Assembly (NCBI RefSeq): GCF_004379255.2
Contig: NC_056034.1
Span: 36,500,887-36,564,886 of the forward strand
Length of the DNA: 64,000 nt
Direction: 5' to 3'
DNA from: Salvia splendens
Lineage: Eukaryota > Streptophyta > Magnoliopsida > Lamiales > Lamiaceae
Made by a program: the position numbers and the translations under genes. Of the stretch, positions 48,484-58,782 are shown piece after piece. Below the pieces are notes generated by a model, which saw only the letters and a program-made list of their open reading frames with translations, was not told where the DNA came from and searched no databases. Position 1 is the stretch's first letter. Each line of letters opens with the position of its first letter.

Positions 48484-48689
48484 CATTAATCTCCTATTGC
48501 TCCCTTAGATTTAAGTTTCTTCTTAATCTGGAGCGTTAGATTAGATGGATGGAAGGACCGGATGGAATCCTTTTTCTTGATCCCGTGTTGCATTATAGAT
48601 AGGATTCTGTGCATTATAAGGGTAAACTAGTAAAATAACAAAATTAAAAACCGCCCAAAACGGTAGGAGCGAAATTTCAGCGGGATATT

Positions 48690-48904
48690 GATACAACCTT
48701 CCATCTACTCACTCCCTCTCACTCCAAACGTCAATCCCTCTCTCCACGTCTCTGAAATTCGTCTCCCTATATTCCACCACTCTTCAAACCCTAGCCGCCA
48801 CTGTTTTTCGTCGGGTATCTGCAGACAGTGATCGTTTACGGCGCTTTCACTCTCCAACTCTCACTCCGGTAGCGCGCGAACATATTGTTGAACGCGTCGA
48901 CAAG
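48690..48904 (+). other. Leader-like exon of the gene in the zeta element
   Basis: CT-rich and CCTCTC-rich sequence typical of plant 5' leaders, with AAACCCTAG and no ATG-initiated frame. It ends in GACAAG followed by the donor GTGAGT at 48905. The next acceptor is at 49147-49148. The assignment rests on composition and splice borders only. Confidence 0.4.
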
Positions 48905-49148
48905 GTGAGTTGCAAAAACCTTTTTTTTAGTAATAGCACCCGATAGACGACGATAGACACCGTCTACTAGTCGATTCCCGTATTTTTCATCCTAAAAATC
49001 AAAGTTTTTATCCTCGATTTGGTCGCGATTTTGTGTGAGCACAAATGGGTTGTCGTTTTGGTTAGGGTTTTGTCTTATATAGAAACTGTAATTATTTACT
49101 GGTTTAAAAGTGTGTATTCGACGATTTGATTTGTGGTTCATATCACAG

Positions 49149-49204
49149 AGTAAACATGACGAAAAGAGGACGGCCATCAAGATCTCAACCTACACAAGCT
49201 TCAG
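49149..49204 (+). pseudogene. Coding exon 1 of zeta: MTKRGRPSRSQ (AT-hook-like)
   Basis: After the acceptor CACAG the exon starts AGTAAACATG. The frame MTKRGRPSRSQPTQAS runs into a GT donor (GTAACA) at 49205. KRGRPSR matches the AT-hook core pattern (R/K-G-R-P) that binds the minor groove of AT-rich DNA. Its phase is compatible with the exon at 50353. Confidence 0.5.
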
Positions 49205-49259
49205 GTAACAAATCAATTTAAATGAATGTGGAATTACTTGAGTAGTTGAACATCAATTA

Positions 49260-50310
49260 GGCTTCCTGTGTGCATTCATCGACAGATCTTGTAAATGGCT
49301 GGATGGGTAATTGTAAAACTCTTCTGTGCATTATTTGATTGGTTTGGTACATGATTAATTCTCGGGTTATGCATTATGTATCGTGTAGTATTCCTTATTT
49401 AAACTGCTTGTCTACATGGGAGATTAACTCAGTGAAGTATTAATGTGCGCATTAGTTGATTGAAAATGTACATTATATGTGTACTGGTATACATTATTTG
49501 TCAAGTATTTGACATTATTTGTCTGCTTGCTTAGTGGTGTGGGTGGAATGGTGAATGGAATATACCTATGTGCATTAGTTGATTGATTATGTACATTATG
49601 TATGTAGTAGTTTTCATTATTCACAAGGTATTAGGCGTTTAGGGAATCATTGTGTACACGGGTGAAATAGTGATACCACACACCACAAGTATGCTTGTAC
49701 ATTATTTGATTGAAACTGTACATTATGCATTTGGTAGTATACAGTATTGGTCAATTATTAGGCATTTTTGGACTGCTTACAGAGTGATGTGGGTGTACAG
49801 GTGATTGCAACATACCTATGTGCATTATCTGATTGAATTTGTACATTATATAGGTAGTAGTTTACAATATTTACCAGGTATTATGCATTATGAGACTGCA
49901 TGTGTACATAGTTGATAGGGTATAAATCACAGCTCACAACTATGCTTGCATAATAATCATTTGTGCATTATTTAAATGAATATGTGCATTCTTTATCCAG
50001 TAGTATGCATTATACACCAAATATTATGCATTATTAGACTGCTTACTGAGTGATGTGGGTGAAATGGTGAATGCAATGTACCTATGTGCATTATTTGATT
50101 GAATTTGTACATTATGTGGGTAGTAGTTTACATTATTTACCAAGTACTATTCATTATGAGACTTCATGTGTACATAGTTGAAAGGGTAGAAAGCACAACT
50201 CACAAATATGCATGCATAATAATCATTTGTGCATTATTTTAATGAAAATGTGCATTCTTTAACTAGTAGTATGAATTATATATCAAATATTATGCATTAT
50301 TCTGTTTGTA
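49260..50310. repeat. Degenerate GCATTAT-rich tandem repeats in the zeta intron
   Basis: About eight units of ~125-135 bp, each with GTGCATTATTTGATTGAAT, TGTACATTATGT and GTAGTA-type blocks. Alternate units look more alike, which suggests a ~260-bp higher-order period. The same GCATTAT motif fills the spacer of the palindrome at 47561-47719. No gene is present between the flanking exons. Confidence 0.7.
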
Positions 50311-50352
50311 ATAATAATGTTCTGATGTTGTATGTTAATGATTCCATAGCAG

Positions 50353-50640
50353 AGAAGCAGCTACGACTGGACATCGACGAAGCAGTCGATGATGTTATTT
50401 CAGTAGCACTAGCCCAGAAATTTAGGGAAAGATTGGCTGAGGCCAGCCCAAGTACATAAGAAACCCAGGGGAAGAAAGGTCGACCATCTATATTGTCGAC
50501 GAACCCCGTCCGAGTTCCTAAACTGCTTGAAAACGCTTACTCCAAGACAGAAGGAAGTCGTTACAGAAATTGGCTTCGATACTATACTGCATTTCGACAT
50601 AAGGGGATTCCCGGTTACCTGGCGTACTGGGCTCCATATA
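50353..50640 (+). pseudogene. Coding exon 2 of zeta, one in-frame stop
   Basis: After AG at 50351-50352 the frame continues from the first exon: EKQLRLDIDEAVDDVISVAL, AQKFRERLAEASPST, then TAA (50457-50459), then, still in frame, ETQGKKGRPSILSTNPVRVP, KLLENAYSKTEGSRYRNWLR and YYTAFRHKGIPGYLAYW. KKGRPS is a second AT-hook-like motif. Continuation of the same frame beyond the stop suggests one substitution in a once-longer protein. The 3' border is unclear; GT at about 50613 is a candidate. Family unknown. Confidence 0.5.
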
Positions 50641-50724
50641 CATTACAGCTCATGTCTCGTCCATTACTGCAACTAAAACAACCATCATTTAGTATAATAT
50701 GTACATTATGTAAATTAGTTAAAA

Positions 50725-52100
50725 CTACTCCCTACCCGAGATGATATCTAAACCCTCGTTGAATGACTGAAACTCGTGGACTTTGGTAATGATTTTGTTA
50801 CTTAGTACACACTACACCCTAGCCCCAAGGATTGCTAAACCCTTTGGGAAAACAAGAAACGTGCGCCGAACAAGCAAACACGGCAAACTTAAATGAGACT
50901 GGTCAGTAAAAATGTACATTATAGATCACAAATCGTGCATTACAGAACCTAAAATAACCATTATATAATATAAAATGTACATTATGTGTATCAGTAAAAA
51001 ACTACTACCTGGCTGATATGATTTCTAAACCCTAGATGAATGACTGAAACTCGTGTACTTTGACGACGGTTTTAAGACTTAGTACATACTACACCCTACC
51101 CCCGAGGATTGTTAAACCCTTGGGGAAAAGACAAAACGTACGCCGATCTATCAAACACGGCCAAATTTAAATTAAACTGGTCAGTAAAAAGTACATTACA
51201 GATCACAAATCATGCATTATAGAACCTAAAACAACCTTTATATAATATAATATGTACGTTATATGTGTAGTTTAAAACTACTCCCTACCTGAGATGATAT
51301 CTAAACCCTCATTGAATGACTGAAACGTGTGGACTTTGGTAATGATTTTGATACTTAGTACATACTACACCCTAGCCCCAAGGATTGCTAAACCCTTTGG
51401 GAAAATAAGAAACGTGCGCCGAACAAGCAAAAATGGCCAAACTTAAATGAAACTGGTCAGTAAAAATGTACATTATAGATCACAAATCGTGCATTACAGA
51501 ACCTAAAACAACAATTATATATTATAAAATGTATATTATGTGTATCAGTAAAAAACTACTACCTAGCCGATATGATTTCTAAACCCTAGATGAATGACTG
51601 AAACTCGTGTACTTTGACGACGGTTTTAAGGCTTAGTACATACTACACCCTACCCCCAAGGATTGTTAAACCCATGAGGAAAAGATGAAACGTGCGCCGA
51701 TCTATCAAACACGGCCAAATTTAAATTAAACTGGTGCAGTAAAAATGTACATTAGAGATCACAAATCGTGCATTACAGAACCTAAAATAACCATTATATA
51801 ATATAATATGTACATTATGTGTATCAGTTAAAAAATACTACCAGGCAGATATGATTTCTAGACCCTAGATGAATGACTGAAACCCGTCTACTTTTGATGA
51901 CGGTTTGAAGACTTAGTACATACTACACCCTAGCCCCAAGGATTGTTAACACCTTGGGGAAAACAAGAAACGTACGCTGATCAATCAAACACGGCCAAAT
52001 TTAAAATATACAGGTCAATAAAAATGTACATTACATATCACAAAATCATGCATTACAGAACCTAAAACAACCATTATATAATATAATATGTACATTATGA
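50725..52100. repeat. Five-copy ~277-bp tandem array
   Basis: The landmark TACTACACCCTA recurs at about 50811, 51088, 51364, 51641 and 51921. Each unit holds CCCCAAGGATTG, TAAACCCTTTGGGAAAACAA, GAAACGTGCGCCGA, GTACATTATAGATCACAAAT and GAATGACTGAAAC. Units are roughly 90% alike by eye. The core CCCTAGCCCC...AAACCC...GGGAAAACAAGAAACGTG is the same sequence family as the palindrome core at 47015-48265. Confidence 0.88.
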
Positions 52101-52104
52101 TGTG

Positions 52105-52420
52105 AGCCTGGTCGGCGCGGGTCAGAAAGAGATGAAAGAGGATCGAATCGCCGATTGGAAAAATGGGCACCTGGTCGACGAGCCTGAGCCTGATGTGATG
52201 TACAACCCCCGCAAGCAAAAGGAAAACGGGCGGCTTCTTCACCAGCAATGCAACCGACCACAGCGGCGCGGGTTTCACGTCGGTCTGCTAGGGTTCAGCA
52301 AAGGGTGGCGGCGTATGAGTCTTCGCTGTCAACTAGGGTTCCTGTAGAGATGTCAGCCAATGTTGCTGTCACCGAGAGAAGAAAGAGGGAGAGAAGACAT
52401 ATTGCACCGTGATATCATTG
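52105..52420 (+). pseudogene. Basic C-terminal-like exon in the zeta element
   Basis: A GC-rich stretch following the tandem array. One frame reads QAKGKRAASSPAMQPTTAAR, VSRRSARVQQRVAAYESSLS and ends RRKRERRHIAP with TGA at ~52410. Another reads ADWKNGHLVDEPEPDVMYNP. The first ends naturally, is strongly basic and could be the C-terminus of the AT-hook-like protein. Upstream stops in its frame suggest a splice acceptor or decay. Function unknown. Confidence 0.4.
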
Positions 52421-52655
52421 AGAATAACCGCTGAGATTTTGGAAGAGAAAATCAAGGAACTTACCATAACAAACACATTTGTGTATACCAATTTTGGCAT
52501 TTTCGAATTTTTTAATCAAGTAAATTAAAATCATGCAGCGTCTATTTTGGGCCATCAGATCTTGAAATTGAATGACCGAGATTAAGAAGGACAATAGAAC
52601 CAAAGATGGAAAAATGATATGAATACATCCCTATATATATATATATATATATATA

Positions 52656-52833
52656 CTCCCTCCGTCCGGACTACTTGCACTTATTTCCTTTCTGGGCGTC
52701 CCAAGTTATTTGCACTCTTTCCATTTTTAGTAAAAATTATCACCTATAGCCGCAATTGTTGACTTTGCTATACACTCATTCCTTAATCTCCATGCCGAAA
52801 AGGAAATGTGCGAGTAGTCCGGGACGGAGGGAG
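52656..52833. mobile_element. Stowaway-like MITE
   Basis: 178 bp with long inverted ends (CTCCCTCCGTCCGGACTACT and its inverse), flanked by TA on both sides (52654-52655, 52834-52835), inserted at the edge of a (TA)n tract. It appears intact. Confidence 0.88.
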
Positions 52834-52835
52834 TA

Positions 52836-53993
52836 TTAGTTTTATAATATAATGTGAGTTGAATAAGTTGGTGGAATGTGTGGTCTACTTACTATTTATG
52901 GTAAAAGTGAATATGACTCTTATTGTGGGATGTACATAAATGACAAAACAAGACTCTTATTGTGGGACAGAGGGAGTATTTGACATTTTGGAGAAAAATG
53001 GAAAAAATAAGTTAGCGAATGTGAGTCTCACTTTTATATTATTTGTTTTATTTTTTTATAATATAATGTAAGTGTAATGATATAGATGAATGGTAAGGAC
53101 TATTAATCTAAAATAATAAAATAAATAAATGAGACTTTAAATTGCAGACATCCCAAAATGGTAAAATGAGACTTTTTTAGGTATTGGAGTATGTTTTAAA
53201 TACATTTTTAATAGTGATTGTGGCTCAAGCGAAAATTACATCCACTAATGTTAAATTTTTCTCATACGCACGCTAAAAATATGAGTTATGCTCGACGTAT
53301 GCATGCATAAATATTTAAATACACAATCATATCTCATAAAGATAAATCTTGATTAATACAAACCCTTCGCTTAGTTATGTGTGGCCAACACCTCACTTTT
53401 GTTTTGTCGGTCAGGGGAAAGTAAACATTCTTTTGGAATTTCGATGCAACTTGGAGAAGAGTGGATGTGTTCATTCCTCAATAATGCTGAATGAGAACTT
53501 CATGTATTTTGTAAACCCCATTTAGCCAAAACGAAGATGTCATTATAACGATAAAGGGGCTTTTTTGGAGGAAACATGTCTTCTAAAGTGTTTCAAGGAT
53601 AACAATTTCAAAGGAATAAACATCCATCTCAAAGTGTGGAAATTTGTCTCACCTAAGACGAATTTTTCGTATATATCTGAACAAAAACAACAATTGCATT
53701 CCTTGTTCCCAAGTAAAAACAACTGTGTTAAGAGCCATAAAGCTAACCTACGTAAAAGTTCACACCGGTACAATTTAAACATAGATCACCAAAGACACCA
53801 TTTCCCTTTTTTTTCTTTCCCGATAAAAAAATGGTTCCACAATTTCATCTGTAATACAACCATTTTCTTTTATTTAAATAAAACATATATATCAATTTAA
53901 ATTAAATCAACTATCGTAAATAATTTCACCAAGCATCCTCATCTCTTTCCTTCTATGCAACCTCATGGATATCGGCTTCATCTACTGAAATTC
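52836..53993. other. Intergenic sequence, MITE debris
   Basis: Contains a stray MITE right end (TGTGGGACAGAGGGAGTA near 52960-52979) and MITE-like GTGAGTCTCACTTTTATA. From about 53180 to 53993 it is AT-rich sequence in which I see no gene. The frames 53543-53782 and 53565-53900 overlap on opposite strands without recognisable similarity. Confidence 0.55.
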
Positions 53994-53998
53994 AATTT

Positions 53999-54604
53999 TG
54001 TTAAGAGTATTCCTATTAACGAAGGTCTGCGGCTTCGCTCGACGACCTGCAGAACTTCCAACGCCCTTTGAAGGGTCGACGGACAAAGATTCGGACTGTG
54101 CGACCGAAGCTTCTCCCGTCAGGCAGTCCCTAATCTAGGGTTTGTATTCCGTGAGTTGCAAGATATTGGGAAAAATAATTCTTATTCATTGAGAAGTTTA
54201 TAAACAAGTGCCCTATTTATAATGCTATGGACCCTAGGGTTGGTTCGACCTCCTAAGCATCTCGGGAAAGAACCAACAAAGAAAACCCGAAACGGAGCTT
54301 ATAATTACGCTCGACACTTACTGAAAATAAAATAATTAAATACGAATTATCCAGAAAGAAATACGTAAAAAATATAAAAAAACAGATGACTATCTATTTG
54401 GGAACGTAGTCGCCTAGTCGGTCCGGCTGGCACGCGTTCCTCTTCGGCTTAGACTTCGCAATCGACGATGGCACCATCTGTTGTAGCTTCGCTGCAGTCT
54501 CTTCCGGATCCTCGCTAACCACTGCTTGATCTTCCATCACAGGTCCAGGCTCCTTGCTTGCCTCACTCGTGCCCTTGCCGGTTGATGTATCAGGTATCAT
54601 ATCA
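53999..54604 (-). repeat. 3' LTR of the Ty3/gypsy element
   Basis: 606 bp, about 95% identical to 58783-59389. The polypurine tract GGAGGGGGAT (minus strand, 54605-54615) lies directly upstream. The pol-side frame runs across the tract (GGGFD) and ~70 codons into this LTR before its stop. Confidence 0.92.
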
Positions 54605-54790
54605 AATCCCCCTCCGATAGTGACCTCCTTGTCCTCAAGGAGCACATTCGAAAATTGACGACGAATAACCTCCAAAGGCTCCCACGATGCTGATCTGTAC
54701 CATCCGCCAATCTCACCAACACATGCTCCTTGGGTTTGTTCTCATGCCACAGAACACGGCGATCCAACACCTGAACAGGGTACACCATCG
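54394..54790 (-). pseudogene. C-terminal pol piece running into the 3' LTR
   Basis: One frame reads PVQVLDRRVLWHENKPKEHV, the linker before a chromodomain-like end. After a frame change another reads EVIRRQFSNVLLEDKEVTIG and GGGFDMIPDTS, then ~60 more residues within the LTR to RLGDYVPK and a stop at 54394. The polypurine tract encodes the GGGFD stretch. A second copy of the LTR-encoded part lies in the other LTR (59179-59385). Confidence 0.75.
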
Positions 54791-54847
54791 GACGATCTCA
54801 AAAAAACTCAGTCGGTAAATCCATACCCACATCAGCATCATCCCCGA

Positions 54848-55890
54848 CTACGAACTCACGTAACAAGCTGACATGGAATACATTATGAATTCTACTCCCT
54901 TCCGGTAAACGCAATCGATAGGCAACCGGTCCGATACGTTCCAACACTTCAAATACTGCTCCAGTCCTCTATTATGGACCTCCGTCTGCCCATCCGATTG
55001 CGGGTGGTATGCAGTCGAAAAATTGAGTTTAGTACCGCTCATGCTCATCAAATCCTCCCAAACCTTGTTCAAGAATACGAAGTCACGATCATACACCAAG
55101 GTCTTAGGAAACCCGTGATAGCGGACCACCGTATTAATGAATAAATGTGCGACCCGTAATGCATCAAAATGTGTTGGCAATGGCGTGAAATGCGCATATT
55201 TGGACAACCTATCAACAACCACCATGATAACGGTATACCCTCGTGACTAAGGAAGGCCTGTGACGAAGTCCATCGAAACGTCTTCCCATACATGGGATAG
55301 GACCGGAAGAGGTTGCAACAACCCTGCAGGCTTCTGCGTGGAATATTTGGTAGTTTGGCACATCACACAAGCGTCCACGAACGCACGTACCTTTTTTCGC
55401 ATATTTGGCCAATAAAAACTCATCGCCACTCGCCGAAAAGTTCTCTCGAAGCCCGGGTGACCAGCTGACGGTGAATAGTGATATTCCGTCAAAATAGGCT
55501 TCCTAGCCGACGAACGAGACCCCAAAAAAATCCTCCACTTGTAATAAACTAGCCCATCTGCCAAAGTCAAATGTGGCGGTGTTGTGCCTTCTTTGATAGC
55601 TGTAGTAATTTCTCGCATCTCTGGCGAAGAAGCCGTTTCCCGACGCAGCAAGTCCAAAAGCATCGGCACGGGATGAGCTGCTGCCGCTAACAATGCACAG
55701 TCGTGAGTCTCGGTCGACGCCGAGTCCACGTCACTCGCCAAAGACCTGGAGGAAGGCTCATCACGTCTGGACAAAGCATCGGCTGCCTTGTTGGTGCTCC
55801 CCTTCTGCTAAACTTATACCCCATGAGCTTACGAACATATAGTTGTTGATCGCGAGTCTGAACAATTTGCTGGAGCAATTCTTTCAAACT
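54848..55890 (-). pseudogene. Integrase remnant
   Basis: Zinc-binding H-H-C-C region: GHPGFERTFRRVAMSFYWPN, then CVMCQTTK. Catalytic core: MDFVTGLP (first Asp), a break near 55247, then DRLSKYAHFTPLPTHF, DRDFVF (second Asp) and [20 protein letters not shown] (Glu). So the D-D-E residues are visible, but the frame is interrupted and starts late. Confidence 0.88.
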
Positions 55891-55893
55891 TTT

Positions 55894-56388
55894 CTAATCA
55901 CTTCGAATTACAAACTCTCGCCCCAACAAATACTGACGCCACTTCTGAACGGCCTCAACAATAGCGTACAACTCCTTGTGATAGGTAGATTCCACGCGAC
56001 GGCGTGGGCCTAACGTTTTACTGAAGTAGGCAATGGGATGGTTGTCCTGGAGAAGGACCACGCCGATGCCGAGGTCCGAGGCATCTGTTCCAACACAAAA
56101 TGGCCGGTCAAAGTTAGGGAGTCGTAACACCGGTGCTGTAGTCATGGTTGTCTTGAGGGCCTGTAGGCTGGCGTCGGCAGCTGACGACCAAATAAAGGCG
56201 TCCTTTTTTAATAGGTCATTTAATGGAGCAGCTATAAGTGCATACTTTGCAATGAACCTTCGATAATACCCAGTAAGTCCCAAAAAACCCCTAAGTTGCT
56301 TCACATTTTTTGGCATCGGCCAGGCAGTCATCGCCTCGATTTTACCGGGATCTGCCTTAAGCATACCGTCATTGACCAAATGGTCCAT
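55894..56388 (-). pseudogene. RT thumb and RNase H remnant
   Basis: An open frame reads KQLRGFLGLTGYYRRFIAKY, the connection between RT and RNase H, then the RNase H parts TDASDLGIGVVLLQDNHPIA, YFSKTL and KELYAIVEAVQKWRQYLLGR. The TDAS aspartate and the E of KELYAI are present. Confidence 0.88.
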
Positions 56389-56399
56389 GTACTCTACTG

Positions 56400-57290
56400 T
56401 GGTGCTGCAGAAGGAATACTTTAATAATTTGACAAAAAATCATGCTCCTGTAGAACCCCTAATACCGCCGACAAGTGCTGACTATGGAGCTCCTCCGTTG
56501 GACTGTAAACGAGCATGTCATCAAAGAATACAATAACAAACTTACGGAGCATCGGCTGGAAAATTGCATTCATTGCTGCCTGAAAAGTCAACGGGGCATT
56601 CGTCATCCCAAACGGCATCACCAAAGATTCAATGTGGTCGTCGTGGGTTCGAAATGCAGTTTTGCATACATTGGCGTCATGCATTCAGATCTGGTGATAT
56701 CCGTCACGCAAATCCAACTTTGTAAAAATACGGGTTGTACCCAGCTCATCAAAAAGCCCGTCTGTCGTCGGGGTCGAGAAATGGTCATGTATTGTCACTG
56801 CATTTGAGGCGCGATAATCGATGCAGAAATGGAAAGATCCGTCCTTCTTGCATGTAAGGAGCACCGGAGATGAAAAAGGACTGTTACTCCGCTGGATAAT
56901 ACCCTGGTCCAACATCTCATGGACCTACCGTTCAATTTCGTTTTTCTGGAAGTACGGATAACGGTAAGGTCTCACATTGACAGGTCGTGTATCTGGCCAT
57001 AGGTGCACACGATGATCAAATGGCCGCTAGGGAGGCATCGCTTCTGGAACACTGAAAACAGAGCGAAACTGCTCCAATACTGGTTGCACCCCTGCTGGAA
57101 TGCCCACCGGGAATGCCTCACTATATGCCGGGGACTTCTCATTCGTATCCGGGGCTAGCAATAGAACCTCAAAAACCTCATGAGGACTGGACATGGGTGT
57201 TAAGGCTGCTAACGAGTGAAGATTGATTCGACGCGGAGGTGGCAGGATGCACTTCAAGACAATCGATCTTTCACCTTGGGTAAACTCCAA
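56400..57290 (-). pseudogene. Reverse transcriptase remnant
   Basis: Pieces in family order: a linker (57027-57290), then [34 protein letters not shown] and [13 protein letters not shown] (56685-56915). A stop (TGA at 56685-56687) follows. Then come MPFGMTNAPLTFQAAMN and FDDMLVYS (56421-56684), the catalytic F-x-DD box. Further stops and frame breaks are at ~56935 and ~56420. Confidence 0.88.
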
Positions 57291-57309
57291 CGTCTTGCCT
57301 GCGAAATCT

Positions 57310-57660
57310 GCTATAACCTTGCCAATAGATTCTTGTCAATCCATCCCCAAAATAACGTCTGGACCATGCACCGGTAAGATGTGCAAGTCGACTATGAAGA
57401 CCGTGCCTTGGATCTCCAATCTAGTTTGCCGTGAGATGTGGAAACAAAGAAGCGTCTCACCATTGCCACAAAACGAAAGACCCTTCCGTGAGCGATCTAC
57501 CTTTTCAGCCTGTGACACCCGAATTAAGGGAGGGCGTGGTTGATCTGCCTGACGGTCTTGCTGCCTCGGGGCTGTGGATTGACCCGAGAATGATAGTTGA
57601 GACGTCTGCTGTCCCGCCGATAGTCTAGCCTGAGGTCGAGTTTCGCGTTGGTTCCACATG
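57310..57660 (-). pseudogene. gag zinc-knuckle/protease junction, active site missing
   Basis: The frame reads SQAEKVDRSRKGLSFCGNGE, the start of a zinc-knuckle-like stretch, and passes directly into LEIQGTVFIVDLHILPVHG and DVILGMD, the C-terminal part of an aspartic protease. The D-S/T-G catalytic motif, expected between these parts, is absent. An internal deletion joining gag to the late protease is the simplest reading (inference). Confidence 0.7.
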
Positions 57661-57689
57661 CGATGAGGTCCCGAAGATGTTTGATGCGG

Positions 57690-58758
57690 CTAGCTGGCTA
57701 CCTGTGTGGTGGCTAATACCAACGTCAATGCCATAGTTGCCGCCAGTGAGGACGACCGATGGAGCCTTAAGTGCTCCTGCATATCGGGCTTAAGTCCAGT
57801 GACAAATAAAGTGAATAATTCTGAATCCGGAATCCCCTGGACCCGATTCAGATACTTCTCAACCGTGTCGTGATATTCCACCATTGTACTTGTCTGCACT
57901 AACTTAGCCAATAATTCAAAATAATTCTGAAAAACTTTGTGGGTAAAAGCGATGACGCACATCCTCCAAGAAATCCTGCCATGTGACGAAATCGTTATTC
58001 ACACAGTAATTGAAAACCCATTCCGCCGCGGGTGGGTCTTATAGCATGACGGCATAGTGCAAACGTTGGGCGTCTGGCATCATAAGATGATCAAAGTAAT
58101 ATTGCGCCCGAGAGATCCAATTGGTGGCGTCGGCGCCATCGAAACGGGTGGCTTCATCTTCACCCGATGGGCTTGGTCGTACCCCAAATGTTGGGGTGGG
58201 TCCCAACACGTGAGCGGCCGATGAAAGGATTGGCTGTAATTATTGAACTGATTTGCGGGTGACGTTCGCCCACCGAATCCCAGCGTTGGTTTGTGCGACC
58301 ACAGTTCATGCGAAAGCCCATGGTATCCTGGTCGTCGTAGCGACCTCGTCCCTCCGGATGATAATCACATGAAGTCGAATTAGGGTTTTTGAAGTGTTGA
58401 CCATTATCCCAATTTCTCCTGCGTCGACAATCCAGTCACCACCCACCCCAAAACCAGTCTGCTGTTCGGTATCACGAGTGATTGTGGGATCAAGAATTTC
58501 GATCCAACTATCTGTCTCGTCTCTCCAAGATTCAAATTTGTCAAACCAATCCAACAAGCGATCCACTTTGTGGCTAACTAGCTCGTCGTTGTGGCCCTCG
58601 TCCATGGGACGGTTAACCGGATCATCGTCCATGGAAGGCCGGGAAAAACCTAAATTGTCACGACATACCCCTATGTGATTGCGACGGGATGCGTCGTTCG
58701 AAAAAGTGTCAGAGCGGTGACCCCCCCACTGCGCTTTGTCGTCGTTGTAGCGGGACAT
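57690..58758 (-). pseudogene. gag remnant of the Ty3/gypsy element
   Basis: The frame starts MSRYNDDKAQWGGHRSDTFS 24 bases inside the 5' LTR border and runs to ~58306. Later pieces (57690-57962) read FQNYFELLAKLVQTSTMVEY, FTLFVTGLKPDMQEHLRLHR, the conserved gag core of plant gypsy elements. Several stops and frame changes lie between. In the living family this makes the particle coat. Confidence 0.75.
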
Positions 58759-58782
58759 GAGAAGATGGATGAAAGCACTAGA

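Larger units (their letters stand above)
48481..52631 (+). mobile_element. TA-bounded element carrying a spliced AT-hook-like frame and tandem arrays (zeta)
   Basis: 4.15 kb between (TA)n tracts at 48446-48480 and 52632-52653. The left end reads GAGCATTAATCTCC, then TTCTTAATCTGGAGCGTTAG and GTGTTGCATTATAG. The right end, inverted, reads AGGGATGTATTCATATC and then CCTTCTTAATCTCGG. These ends resemble those of the neighbouring palindrome element, which may be its non-autonomous relative (inference). Contents in order: a leader-like exon, an exon with an AT-hook-like motif, an intron of GCATTAT repeats, a second coding exon with a single stop, a five-copy 277-bp array and a basic C-terminal-like exon. 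I recognise no known transposase domain. Confidence 0.6.

Noticed and set aside
53543..53900. Overlapping 79- and 111-residue frames on opposite strands
   Set aside because: AT-rich DNA, no recognisable similarity, no splice or promoter context.
58394..58678. Plus-strand 94-residue frame over gag, and similar frames at 57223-57543 and 56475-56807
   Set aside because: Antisense shadows of the gypsy polyprotein.
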